Assembly: GCA_045132035.1 (NCBI GenBank)
Contig: JBGURM010000098.1
Coordinates: 1-32,040, forward strand
Direction: 5' to 3'
DNA length: 32,040 bases
Source of the DNA: UBA2450 sp045132035
GTDB lineage: Bacteria; Bacillota_I; Bacilli_A; RFN20; CAG-826
Positions within the stretch are counted from its first letter, which is position 1. Every line of letters starts with the position of its first letter. Of this stretch, positions 6,873 through 16,754 are shown piece after piece. The position numbers and the translations under genes were made by a program. The notes under the pieces were generated by a model. It was not told the origin of the DNA. It did not search any database and saw only the letters and a list, made by a program, of their open reading frames with translations.

Positions 6873-9311
6873 TTAAATAATCATTTCATTGATTTCTTTA
6901 AGGCTACTACCATCAAAAACAATAGTTTTAACCTCATATTTGCCAAAACTTAATTCGATTCTCTTGTTGCCAAATAACAAGCTATTATTTTGTTTAATAG
7001 ACATGTTGTTTTGTAAACGAATAACGTATCCATCAAGTTGATCGCTTTTTTTAATAGTTACGACATTGATATATGGATTAGTAGTTCTAATCTCAAATCC
7101 ATTATCGGTCTTCGTGTCCTTAGTAGGGAAAGCATTAAGACAATAGGATTTTTCAATAAATATATCCGCATTCTTTTTTAAATCTTCTTCTTTGGCAACC
7201 GTTAATCTAAAGCTAAATGAATGCATACCAGAATCAATCTTTTTAAGATATGTATTCTCAGGCACAATTGGTCCAGAATAAGTAGGATGGGCGCAATAAG
7301 TTGCGCTTCTTAACAAAGTCACCATAATTGTGTTATTTCTAAATGAAGAACCATAAGTTGATGGAGTGATTAATTGGAGATAAGTCCCATCATCTTGTTT
7401 TAAAGTCAAATAGTTATGAGCAATGCATTCTTTCCCGTCTTCATATAAACTTTCGTAGCCAAACATTTGTTCGCCAGAGAAATTAGTGCCTTTAAGAGGA
7501 AGATGCATTTTGTATGCTTTATTAATCTCTCCAGGCCAAATATCAACTTGAACATCGATATCTGCTCCGTCTTTATAAATTTTATAAAGAATTCTTGCAG
7601 AAGCATTTTTGTATTCAAAGAATGATTCAACTCCTAGGTATATATCTCCATCTTCGATAACTTCTAACGATTTAAGTTTATTAAAAATTCCATGAGGGTT
7701 TTTCATTAACCCCATCGGCGAAGGATTCCAGCCAACATGGTCATAATTCATTCCCCAAGGATCTTCATAATCTTCATAGACGTTGATTTCAAATAAGTTA
7801 CCCAATGAAACAACTTTGCCATTAATCATTAATGATTCAATTAAACCGGTTTCTTTAGAGATTTTTAACTTTTTAACATCATTATTAAAGTAAATATCTT
7901 GATTAAATTCTTTAACAATTTTTGATTTAGGAATCGTATGATATTTTGCAATAAATTTTGTTAAACCAAGTGGTTTTAAATTTGCTTTAAAAATGACACG
8001 CTTTCTCCACTCAATCGCTATATTAGATTCTTCCTTAATTGTTTGTGATGTGAGTAAATCACCACGTTCATTATATATATCAATTACTAAATAATTATTC
8101 TCATCAAAATCTGAAGGAGTTAAGAAGCACGCTTCGGCTTCCGTTAGTTGTTCAACATCATATGTCTTTGGATTAAACACATAGAAGAAATATTCTCCTT
8201 CTTTCGCAGGTTCTTCTCCTTTAATTAGTGAAAAGAAAGCTTCCGCTCTAGCGTTATTTAATAAGTTCATCGCATGCCCGATATAATTTAAGGCATTTTC
8301 TTCTCCTGCTTTAATTGTTGTTCCTGCTAAAACATCATGGAACTCCACATTGAGCATGTCTTCCACCGCTTCTTTGATTTCATTAACTGGATAAGTAATA
8401 CATCCTTTTAAAGAGGCGATAGAGCAAATCTTTTCAGTGAAAAAAATCTCGTTTTCTAACGTTCTATATTTTTGTTTTAAATTGACCATTGATGTATAGC
8501 AACCAACCATGCAAGAAATAATTGATTTATCCCATATTTCTTTTGGATTAATTTCATTAAAGAAATCATCCATAGTGGAATGCACTATTTCAATGTCTTC
8601 GCTTTCTTTAATAAAAGCGTCAATATCAATTAAATCTTTACGAGAAGGCCCACCACCGTGATTACCAACACCCCAAGTGGATAAGATGACATCATAATCT
8701 TTTAGATTATCAATATCTTTTTTAATCTTTTCAACTGCGTTACCTAAAGGAGAACGATATTCACTACATCTAGTAGTTTTAATAATTGAGCCATCATATC
8801 CTTCCCACAAAAACTCTTCACTAGGCAATTTAAGTTGATATTTCTTTGGGTCAACAAACCAATTAAGAGGTCTCATAAAAACATAGTTTTCTTGACCACA
8901 TTTCTTAATGATTTGCACTAATCCACGTGAATGTCCAAATGGATCAAAATTAACCGCGGTTTTCGGATATTGATTAAAGTTAGTTAGAAAATATTGTTTT
9001 CCTGTTTGAATTTGTCTAACAATTGCTTCTCCACAAGGCATAAGACAATCAGGTTGAAGATACCACCCACCCATGATGTTCCATTTGCCTTCACTAGCTT
9101 TAACTTTAATATCATTAAATAAAGCAGGAGCAAACTTTTTAGTATATTTATATAAAACAACTTCATTATGGTTGAACTTGTAATCAAAGTCGTTTAAAAG
9201 ATTTGCAGCACTTTGGAATGTTGATAAAGCGCAAGAAGCGCCTTCTTCCCATTCCCACTGCCATATTTGATCAATGTGAGCATTGCATAATAGATGAACT
9301 TTTTTTCTCAT
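6873..9311 (-). CDS. GH38 alpha-mannosidase
   Basis: 812 residues, no signal peptide, so cytoplasmic. It is a glycoside hydrolase family 38 enzyme that removes alpha-linked mannose with retention. The N-terminal metal-site motif AHIDQIWQW (H12, D14) starts only a few residues in, which fixes the start. GGWYLQPD (D88) and NFDPFGHSRG (D123, the expected nucleophile) follow. The C-terminal half has the beta-sandwich domains usual in the family. Length is normal for a bacterial member. No good ribosome site precedes the ATG. It follows the CxxC-repeat lipoprotein gene across a 95-base gap containing a terminator-like hairpin, so its expression may be partly separate. With the GH130 phosphorylase and the sugar importer upstream, it probably trims imported mannose-rich oligosaccharides. 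Confidence 0.9.
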   Translation of the reverse strand: MRKKVHLLCNAHIDQIWQWEWEEGASCALSTFQSAANLLNDFDYKFNHNEVVLYKYTKKFAPALFNDIKVKASEGKWNIMGGWYLQPDCLMPCGEAIVRQIQTGKQYFLTNFNQYPKTAVNFDPFGHSRGLVQIIKKCGQENYVFMRPLNWFVDPKKYQLKLPSEEFLWEGYDGSIIKTTRCSEYRSPLGNAVEKIKKDIDNLKDYDVILSTWGVGNHGGGPSRKDLIDIDAFIKESEDIEIVHSTMDDFFNEINPKEIWDKSIISCMVGCYTSMVNLKQKYRTLENEIFFTEKICSIASLKGCITYPVNEIKEAVEDMLNVEFHDVLAGTTIKAGEENALNYIGHAMNLLNNARAEAFFSLIKGEEPAKEGEYFFYVFNPKTYDVEQLTEAEACFLTPSDFDENNYLVIDIYNERGDLLTSQTIKEESNIAIEWRKRVIFKANLKPLGLTKFIAKYHTIPKSKIVKEFNQDIYFNNDVKKLKISKETGLIESLMINGKVVSLGNLFEINVYEDYEDPWGMNYDHVGWNPSPMGLMKNPHGIFNKLKSLEVIEDGDIYLGVESFFEYKNASARILYKIYKDGADIDVQVDIWPGEINKAYKMHLPLKGTNFSGEQMFGYESLYEDGKECIAHNYLTLKQDDGTYLQLITPSTYGSSFRNNTIMVTLLRSATYCAHPTYSGPIVPENTYLKKIDSGMHSFSFRLTVAKEEDLKKNADIFIEKSYCLNAFPTKDTKTDNGFEIRTTNPYINVVTIKKSDQLDGYVIRLQNNMSIKQNNSLLFGNKRIELSFGKYEVKTIVFDGSSLKEINEMII

Positions 9312-9322
9312 AATCAGTAATT

Positions 9323-9364
9323 AAATAGAAAGGGTCAATGCACTCTATAAAGTTCCGTTGACCC
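9323..9364 (-). terminator. Terminator-like hairpin between lipoprotein gene and GH38 gene
   Basis: On the minus strand GGGTCAA (9358-9364) pairs with TTGACCC (9332-9338) around a 19-base loop that contains a further short stem, followed by TTTCTATTT. It would partly end transcription of the glycan operon before the alpha-mannosidase gene. Confidence 0.55.
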
Positions 9365-9406
9365 ATTTCTTCAATATTTTAATTTGATGTAACTAATAAT
9401 TATACA

Positions 9407-12031
9407 TTAAGCAACAAAGGTGAAGTTGTTTAATGCATCATACGCAATGTTTCCAGAGCCTTTAGCATAAAGCACGAATCCTTCGTTTCCGTTTAAAACA
9501 TTAGCGTTTGAACATGTAACTTGAGCATATGTTGTGCCAAATGCGTCATTAAGTTTAACAGTCATGCTTGAGCTTGAAATGTTTTCAAACACTAATTGTG
9601 CATGGTCATAATTACTAGATGGTGCTGTAAACGATTGTGAGAAACCATTTTCAAGAGCAAACACTTCACTGGCATAGTTAATAACGAGATTGATTGTAAC
9701 GCTTGAGAAATTTGCGAAATAAATCTTTGGTAAATGGTAGTCAAAGATACTACCATCACTAAATGCATTAACAAATTTAATTTCGCTTGCTCCATTAGCA
9801 ACTACCCATGAAGAATCGATTGAACCATTGCCTTCATAATAATCGTAAGCGCCATATAAATTTGATGAGAAATCAAATGAAGGGCTAGCAACGCCATGTT
9901 CTTCATAGCAAACTGAGCAAGCTTCTTTGCCAATGCAACCTGCATCTGCAGTATAATTGTGTGCGTGTTCACCAACGAAAGCAAAGTTGCTTAAGTGTTC
10001 GTCACCTAATCCAACGCCTTCATCATAGAACTTGAATCCATCAACACCATTGAGGACATTTGCATCTGTAACAACCTTACTAAGAAGGATGTTATTTGAT
10101 GAATCTCTAAGAGATGCAACCATTGATGAACTGGTGATGTTATAGAATACAAGTTTTGCAGCAAATGATGCAGATGGAACTGTGTAGTAATTGCTTAAAT
10201 CAGAATTAAACGAATATTTTTCACTAGCGTTTGCGATTGTGAAATCAATTGTAACTGCGCTAAATCCAGCAAAGTACATTCTTGGTAAGCACACTTCTGA
10301 ATAGACGCTTGGGTTATATGTATAGAAATGGATGCTATTAGCTTCAACATTGAAGACCCAACCTGCATCTGGTGCGCCAAAGCTTGTATACCAGTCATAC
10401 ATGCCATAAATGCCATTGGTTGCAAAATCGATTGATGGAGCAACAGCTCTTGCTTCACCACAAATAGAACAAACTTCTTTTCCTAAGCAATTTGCGTCAA
10501 GAACATAATTGTGTTCACAAGTATCGGCTAATGCTGTTAATTCAGCAGAAATAGTTCTATATTCTGCATCAGCAATCATATATAAGGAAACTGATTTATT
10601 TCCGTTAACAATGTCAGAATCGGAAATAGTAACATTTTGAGTGGTTCCTTCAGCGCAGTAAAGCGAGGCGTTAACTTGGTTGCCACTGACAGTAAATGAC
10701 AATGTACCAGAATATGGTTCTGCTCTATATGCATATGGGAATGCGTAAGATCCAGTCTCTAATCCAACTCTAGCAGACCAATCATTTCCTGATAACGTAA
10801 ACGACACTATTTTATATAGACTGAAGTTAATTCTTGGTAATTTTATTTCATTTTCAGTTGAAGCCGCTGTTACTTCAAACACCATTGTTTTAGCGGTTGG
10901 TTGAACATTTGTACCCCACTTACCACCTTGTGCGCCATATTGTGCTTTGGTGAAATCGATATCAGCAAGTGTCATTAAATCTGATGTCAATCCATTGGAT
11001 AATCCACAAGTTGAACATTTGCTTTCTAAATATCCGATTTTATCAGTAACTGCGCTATTAACATAAGTATGTTCTGTCACTTGAACTATGAGATCTTGAG
11101 CAGTGCATTCTTGTGTTCCATTTTCATCTAAGAACATTTTTTCGCAGCGATCGCATGTCCAGTATTCAAGACTTCCTTGAGCGGTACATGATGCTGGAAC
11201 AGCGGCATGATGTTCCATGTTGTGGCCTAATGGAGCAATTTCTAATTCGCTTTCATTATTAAATTTTTCATTGCCTTGTTCGTCTCGATAAAGAACGCCT
11301 GGTTCATAGGAACAGGTCCAATATTCTTTTGTTCCACCAGCAGTACATGTTGCCGCTTTACCAGCGTGATGTTCCATAATATGGTCCGCAAATGGTAACA
11401 ATGTTTCTTCTTCTGTGGTTTCTTGAGTGCAAGCTTCATCTAAGAAGAATTTGCCACATCTAAGACATTTCCAGTATTCGACATTGCCATGTAATTGGCA
11501 TGTTGATTCACTTGCGCTGAAATGTTGTAAGTTGTGGCCTAATTTTGTATTCTCAGCCACAAATGTTTCTGTGCTATTTTTATGGCAGAATTTACAGGAT
11601 TTGAAATAAACTGCGTCTTCGGTACATGTTGCAGCGGTCTTTAAGTAGCGTTCTTCGGCCACTTCAACATATTGGTGTGCTTCTGCGTCAGTAATAGGAA
11701 CAACTTTTGTGTCTCTTAACTTAACTTCTTCGTAAGTGGCTACTGCAGTATAAGTCATTTCGCCAGGAGTAGTACATGTAGGATCTAATGTTTGTTGATG
11801 TGTAACATTAGCGTCCAATGTTAAAAGGTGTCCTTCATTACTTTCTTTACAAGAAGTACATTCGATAGTTGCGGTTGCGCTATATCCGCCAGCGGCTAAT
11901 TCGGTCCAAGCCCAATCAGGATGTTCTAAATCATACGTATGAACATGAGGTTTGGCTTGTTGGTTATTACAACCCGCAAGCGTTAATAACGCCATCGTTC
12001 CTATCCAAAATAAAGATTTGATTTTTTTCAT
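9407..12031 (-). CDS. Lipoprotein with CxxC repeats and three beta-rich modules
   Basis: 874 residues from the ATG at 12031, which has GGAAGGAG upstream; a TTG 18 bases earlier lies in the ribosome site and is unlikely. The signal peptide ends in the lipobox LAGC (C20 region), so it is anchored outside the membrane. Residues about 30-330 hold tandem His/Cys repeats of the form EYWxCxxCxxxFxDExxTQE, each beginning near a H-H-A-x-x-A-x-C-T segment; the CxxC pairs may bind metal. Then come three related modules (about 340-500, 505-690, 695-874). Each begins with a short HNY...GKExCSxC stretch or a linker and is followed by a beta-rich domain with LPxIxFxxF, SGxxxxxxL and VxNGNxGFxLY-like blocks. 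Function is unknown; binding of extracellular glycan is a reasonable guess from the neighbours. Confidence 0.75.
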   Translation of the reverse strand: MKKIKSLFWIGTMALLTLAGCNNQQAKPHVHTYDLEHPDWAWTELAAGGYSATATIECTSCKESNEGHLLTLDANVTHQQTLDPTCTTPGEMTYTAVATYEEVKLRDTKVVPITDAEAHQYVEVAEERYLKTAATCTEDAVYFKSCKFCHKNSTETFVAENTKLGHNLQHFSASESTCQLHGNVEYWKCLRCGKFFLDEACTQETTEEETLLPFADHIMEHHAGKAATCTAGGTKEYWTCSYEPGVLYRDEQGNEKFNNESELEIAPLGHNMEHHAAVPASCTAQGSLEYWTCDRCEKMFLDENGTQECTAQDLIVQVTEHTYVNSAVTDKIGYLESKCSTCGLSNGLTSDLMTLADIDFTKAQYGAQGGKWGTNVQPTAKTMVFEVTAASTENEIKLPRINFSLYKIVSFTLSGNDWSARVGLETGSYAFPYAYRAEPYSGTLSFTVSGNQVNASLYCAEGTTQNVTISDSDIVNGNKSVSLYMIADAEYRTISAELTALADTCEHNYVLDANCLGKEVCSICGEARAVAPSIDFATNGIYGMYDWYTSFGAPDAGWVFNVEANSIHFYTYNPSVYSEVCLPRMYFAGFSAVTIDFTIANASEKYSFNSDLSNYYTVPSASFAAKLVFYNITSSSMVASLRDSSNNILLSKVVTDANVLNGVDGFKFYDEGVGLGDEHLSNFAFVGEHAHNYTADAGCIGKEACSVCYEEHGVASPSFDFSSNLYGAYDYYEGNGSIDSSWVVANGASEIKFVNAFSDGSIFDYHLPKIYFANFSSVTINLVINYASEVFALENGFSQSFTAPSSNYDHAQLVFENISSSSMTVKLNDAFGTTYAQVTCSNANVLNGNEGFVLYAKGSGNIAYDALNNFTFVA

Positions 12032-12073
12032 AGAAAAGTCTCCTTCCAAATCAAATTTACTTATAAATAGTTC

Positions 12074-12090
12074 TTATAACTAAGTTATAA
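12074..12090. repeat. Inverted repeat TTATAAC-TAA-GTTATAA
   Basis: Perfect 7-base arms in the 130-base gap upstream of the CxxC-repeat lipoprotein gene. It may be a regulatory dyad or a -10-like element; low complexity limits the weight. No T-run follows, so it is not a typical terminator. Confidence 0.25.
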
Positions 12091-12161
12091 CACGAATTAA
12101 AAATTAATATGTGTTTATTACTGATTATGTTAAATAATTACAATTTTTGGAAAATTTAAAA

Positions 12162-14861
12162 TTAGTTTAAGGCGGTCAATTCGATTGTGACAGTTTGCCA
12201 TAAATATTTCGAATAAACATATAAACCAAAGGACTTATTACCACAAATAATGTCTTGATCAGTTATTGTGATTTGTTGCGATTGTGAAGTTTCATTACAA
12301 GTCAATGTTGCGATCACGCTATCACCACTTCTAACAAATCTTAATATTCCGGTTGAATAATTATCAGAGAAATCACCGCAGAATGGCAAGGTATAAGATC
12401 CACTTGTTATTCCAGCTTCAATAGCCCAAGAACCACATGAAACAGAAAATTGAACAGCATCAAATACCTTAAAATTGATCTTTGGGAAATAAAATTGTTC
12501 TTCTGCATTAGCAGCGGTAATCTCATATTTCAGCCATTTTTCATCTTTGAAAACGCCTGTTTCTTCAACAGGGAACGTAGAACCCCACGCTCCTCCGTAT
12601 GCACCATATTGGGCTTGGGTAAAATCAATTTCGATTAAATTATTCTTATAATCTCTAGTCTCACCACAGATTGTGCATACTTCTTTGCCGATTGTTGCGG
12701 TACTAGCTATATAGCTATGCTGCTTACATTTTTCAGCAAATCGTGGTTGATAAATCTTCAATCCTCTTTCAAAGCAAAATGTTGAATAGCAGACAGGGAA
12801 TTGATAGCCCTTGTTACCATTAATAACGTCAATATCGGTACAAACACCGTTAAATAATACTTCTCCATTTTCAGAACAGACCATAATGGTCAATCCGCTG
12901 AGTTCGTTGTATTTAAATCTAAACTGACCGGTACAATTAGTGGTCACATTGTCTTCATCAAACCCAACAAAGAATCCACCATCAACGAAGTATGGCATGA
13001 TGATATCCTCAACTATATTAGAATAATTGATTGCAGGAATGGCTAATGTGTAATCAGCACGACAATGGGTATAACCCATATCTTCGTTATATTGTCTATC
13101 TTGATAGTAATACAAATAATCTTCGCTAGTATCACCACTCTCGGAAATAAATTGTGCTATTGTTGGTTTTTTATAATCAGCGTCATAATGAGCGTTTGGA
13201 TCATCAGTGCTAAACAATGTACCAACGTAATTACCCAACCTAAAATATGGCAAATAATCATGTGAAACAGTGACATTGGGATTAGACAAATAGATAGAAC
13301 TGGTCGCAGTAATCGAAGAATACGCCCAATAGGAAATAGATTGAAGATTCTCATTTCCTTCGATAACGGATAAATCGTTACAAATAAGCGTTCTAGCCGC
13401 ATTTTTATAACTTGTTCCAGAGAATGGGTCTACAACATCATAAGTTTGAGTAATGGTTTGGGTAAGAACTTGACCGTCATATGTAATATCAATGGTGCCA
13501 CCGATAGCTAAGGCTCCAGCGTACCAATGATTCATATCAATAGTGACATATCCATTAGTCTTCCAATTGTAACTAACTTTGTTAGTTTTTCTATAATCCA
13601 TTTTTGGAAGATAGATATTTGCCACTATATCTTCAGTAGCAGAATCGCCATGAACATTCTTAGATAAATCATATTTAAGTCCTTTAGCGTACACGTCGTC
13701 ATCATTATAATAAACCGCATCAATTACTTCTGGCCCTTCTGATGGAGCAATTGATTTGGCCCCTCTTACATCCGCGGCAAAATTAAATTCATTAATTTTC
13801 CATCTAACGCCTAGTCTCAAATCACTTTCAACTGGTTCATTGAAAACCACACCATTTCTAATCCAAGCATCAAACACTAAATTTGGATCACTATTAACCG
13901 GTGTATAGTTGATTCTTTCTCCATCTAAAACATAAATGGTCTCATTAGAATCAATGTTTTTAACTTCATATTTTTCACGACATCTAAATGAACTTGTAGT
14001 TGTAATCTTACTTGATACTTCTGAACCGTTATAACCAGCTTCTAAATCAAAATATCCTTTTTTAATACCATGAATCGCGTTGCCGTTAATCGTGGCAATT
14101 TTTTCATCGGATATTTCACATTCCAATTCACTTAAACTCAAAGACTTAACAAGTGTTGATCCATAGTTCAAGGAATAAGTGATTGCTAAATCTTCTTCTC
14201 CAACGATTAATTGAGAAGCTTCATAATTACATGATAAGTAATAGCTTAATTCTAAAATGTTGACTGTAAATGACGCTTCTGCGACATTATCACCATAGGT
14301 GACTCTTATTCCAACTGGAGTAGAACCAACACCTAAAGCGGTGATAACATTGTTCTCTATACTAATTAAAGAATTGTTGTATCCATAATATGTAGCAGAC
14401 AAATCAATTAACTTGCCATTTAATCTAGCCTCATATTCAAAGTTGAATTCATCATTTTTATATAAAGAAATTGAATCATTAGTGATATTAATCGCAAGGA
14501 GTTGTTGTTCATCATTCTCTTCAACAATTATTTTTAATAATGTTTTGGTTTGGCTATATGTAATTTGAATGATGGCCTCACCGATTCCAACAGCTTCGAC
14601 TAGGCCACTATTAGATACTGTAGCGACAGAAGTGTCTAAACTATTATATTCAAACGCTACTGAATCATCTCTAGAATCATCCATCACATACGAGGCGTGA
14701 ATTTGATATGTTCCTCCAATTGCTAAATGTTTTTCTTTTTCAGTTAAAACAATATCAACTGGGTCCAAAACATCAACTGTAATTGTTTTATAAGTTGTTG
14801 AGCAAGCGAAAAGCAATCCAGTTAGTAGAACGAATAATGTAGTCTTAACAATCTTTTTCAT
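12162..14861 (-). CDS. Big_2-domain surface lipoprotein
   Basis: 899 residues. Signal peptide with lipobox LLFAC (C20) makes it an outer-face lipoprotein. Residues about 30-290 contain bacterial Ig-like (Big_2) repeats with the marks DTSVATVSNSGLVEAVGIGE and ISIENNVITALGVG. A short segment around 300-355 (YVLDGERINY...FDAWIRNG) resembles an InlB/Listeria-Bacteroides repeat. A long unassigned region follows (about 360-720). The C-terminus has one HSY...GKEVCTICGE stretch and a beta-rich module (IDFTQAQYGAYGGAWG...) clearly homologous to modules in the next gene. It begins 12 bases after the DUF4838 gene with GTGGAAA as ribosome site. Binding or scaffold role at the cell surface is inferred; no catalytic motif is seen. 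Confidence 0.75.
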   Translation of the reverse strand: MKKIVKTTLFVLLTGLLFACSTTYKTITVDVLDPVDIVLTEKEKHLAIGGTYQIHASYVMDDSRDDSVAFEYNSLDTSVATVSNSGLVEAVGIGEAIIQITYSQTKTLLKIIVEENDEQQLLAINITNDSISLYKNDEFNFEYEARLNGKLIDLSATYYGYNNSLISIENNVITALGVGSTPVGIRVTYGDNVAEASFTVNILELSYYLSCNYEASQLIVGEEDLAITYSLNYGSTLVKSLSLSELECEISDEKIATINGNAIHGIKKGYFDLEAGYNGSEVSSKITTTSSFRCREKYEVKNIDSNETIYVLDGERINYTPVNSDPNLVFDAWIRNGVVFNEPVESDLRLGVRWKINEFNFAADVRGAKSIAPSEGPEVIDAVYYNDDDVYAKGLKYDLSKNVHGDSATEDIVANIYLPKMDYRKTNKVSYNWKTNGYVTIDMNHWYAGALAIGGTIDITYDGQVLTQTITQTYDVVDPFSGTSYKNAARTLICNDLSVIEGNENLQSISYWAYSSITATSSIYLSNPNVTVSHDYLPYFRLGNYVGTLFSTDDPNAHYDADYKKPTIAQFISESGDTSEDYLYYYQDRQYNEDMGYTHCRADYTLAIPAINYSNIVEDIIMPYFVDGGFFVGFDEDNVTTNCTGQFRFKYNELSGLTIMVCSENGEVLFNGVCTDIDVINGNKGYQFPVCYSTFCFERGLKIYQPRFAEKCKQHSYIASTATIGKEVCTICGETRDYKNNLIEIDFTQAQYGAYGGAWGSTFPVEETGVFKDEKWLKYEITAANAEEQFYFPKINFKVFDAVQFSVSCGSWAIEAGITSGSYTLPFCGDFSDNYSTGILRFVRSGDSVIATLTCNETSQSQQITITDQDIICGNKSFGLYVYSKYLWQTVTIELTALN

Positions 14862-14873
14862 ATTATTTCCACG

Positions 14874-16754
14874 CTAGAACTCAATTCCTGAGCCACCTTC
14901 CGAAATCTTTGTTAATTTAAAGTAGATAACAAGCGAATTAAATTCTGCTTTCATCTCTTCAATCGCCATTTGAGAATAGAAATCAGAATAATAACTGATA
15001 AGTAGATAATAAGTGGTTATCATCTCTCTTTTAATTCGATAATAAAGTTTGGTGTATAGTTCATCATCAACACCTTTATATTTTTCAATAGCGGATAATC
15101 CGCGGTTAAGAGCGTTTTGTAAAGCATCCACTGTTGGTTTATTCCAGCATTCAATGTCATCGACAATATCACTCTTAATACCACATGGAACTTGGTTTGC
15201 GTTAGCGAAATATGTATATCTGTCTTTAGTGATTCGATAATATAATTCCATGTATTCCGATGCGTCTTTGTAGTAGTTTTCCATAAATTCATGGACTAAA
15301 TCATCGTAGTTTTGATCAAGGTTCCAGAGTAACTGACTCTCGACAAATAGACGCATATTAGTTAAACCAGTAACGTTATTAACAACTGCACCTTGGGAAT
15401 AGAAATAATTGACATGATGTTTTTTATATTCTTCTAAGTATGGTTTGAATGAACCGAAGTTATTAAAGTTCATCAAGAAGTTTTTATAATTCACATCATA
15501 CGAATAAACAATAATTCTTCCATGTAAAATCTCATCCCACTTCTCTAAACAAGAATATAAATCGGAATTAGTCGCACCACTATGGAAGTCTTTTGCAAAA
15601 TCTAATTCAATTGGAGCAAATTCAATATATAGTTTTTCGTTTGGAACGATTTTATTAGACTCAAATGGTTTAATGGATTGGAAATAACCAAAGAAAACAT
15701 ATCTGATATCTCTATTAAGATTAACTAAATCATTGTTGTCTCTCATGATTTGTTCCACTTTTTTAATGGCATCATTTAAAAATAAAACAATTAGACCACT
15801 AACTTTTCCTTCGCAGCCATATTCACGACTTTTAGCCTCGCAAGCTTCACAAGTACAGAATGCACGATTATCTTCTTGACCAATCATGAAATATTTAGCG
15901 TTTGGTTTCTTAATTATATAGTTTTCATATAAATTGGTCGCCATTTGATTGACCATACCTTCATAGTCGCGTCCATGCGCTGTATAACATAATTGATAGA
16001 AAGTATCTGCAGAAGCATCTGCATACCAATCAGGGTGTTCATCGTGATAAATTTCTTGATTTAAAAGATAATGATACTTATTAGTGGATGTGTGTCCATG
16101 CATCGCCCATCTATTATCTATCTCTTTATTAAAGAGCATTAATCTCGATCCAAGAGTTTTATTTGTAATTAGTTCTTTATAGCCAAGTTCTCTTTCATCA
16201 AACGAAGGAACATAAGATTCGTTAATTGATGGCAAATATATATCGTCTGATTTTTTAACATATATTTCATCGTCAGAATAAGCTTTATAATCCACCAAGA
16301 TGTTTAATAAGCGATAGGTACCATATAAAACACCTTCTAAGTCATAATTATCATCAGAAAGAATGTAAACATTATTATCCTTATTTAACAAATAATAACC
16401 ACTATTGAGGTATTGTTTATCGTGAGGCATATGAACATTATTTGTCTCACTTAATTCTGTTTTGCCAAACGAAATAAATGGAAGAGAAGAATCAATGCTT
16501 CTAGCTGATTCATCAATAACTGTAAATGTTGCTCCACTAGCTTTTTCAATGACTGTGGAGAATTCGCTAACTGCTAAATTAACATATTCGTTTTGTGAAT
16601 CAGGAATGACAAGTTGATAATCAGAAACGTTATTGGACACTAATTTTACTTTATCAATAACGTTATATTCATAATTAATAACTGTCTTGTTACAAGACAC
16701 TAATGCGATACCTATAAATGGTATTAAGATAAAACTTCTAAATGCTTTTCTCAT
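14874..16754 (-). CDS. DUF4838 lipoprotein, probable glycosidase-like protein
   Basis: 626 residues. The signal peptide ends in ALVSC, a good lipobox. Residues about 40-150 resemble the small beta/alpha domain that precedes catalytic barrels in GH20- and GH67-type enzymes. The middle carries the DUF4838 signature: GQEDNRAFCTCEACEAK, followed by SGLIVLFLNDA and YVFFGYFQ. The C-terminal helical part contains LTNMRLFVESQLLWN and FMENYYKDASEYM, typical of this family. DUF4838 proteins are predicted glycoside hydrolases without a settled activity. Acidic residues E298/D299 in QEDN are candidates for catalysis by position only. It overlaps the upstream gene by ATGA and thus belongs to the sugar-import operon; it may release or capture oligosaccharides at the surface. 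Confidence 0.75.
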   Translation of the reverse strand: MRKAFRSFILIPFIGIALVSCNKTVINYEYNVIDKVKLVSNNVSDYQLVIPDSQNEYVNLAVSEFSTVIEKASGATFTVIDESARSIDSSLPFISFGKTELSETNNVHMPHDKQYLNSGYYLLNKDNNVYILSDDNYDLEGVLYGTYRLLNILVDYKAYSDDEIYVKKSDDIYLPSINESYVPSFDERELGYKELITNKTLGSRLMLFNKEIDNRWAMHGHTSTNKYHYLLNQEIYHDEHPDWYADASADTFYQLCYTAHGRDYEGMVNQMATNLYENYIIKKPNAKYFMIGQEDNRAFCTCEACEAKSREYGCEGKVSGLIVLFLNDAIKKVEQIMRDNNDLVNLNRDIRYVFFGYFQSIKPFESNKIVPNEKLYIEFAPIELDFAKDFHSGATNSDLYSCLEKWDEILHGRIIVYSYDVNYKNFLMNFNNFGSFKPYLEEYKKHHVNYFYSQGAVVNNVTGLTNMRLFVESQLLWNLDQNYDDLVHEFMENYYKDASEYMELYYRITKDRYTYFANANQVPCGIKSDIVDDIECWNKPTVDALQNALNRGLSAIEKYKGVDDELYTKLYYRIKREMITTYYLLISYYSDFYSQMAIEEMKAEFNSLVIYFKLTKISEGGSGIEF

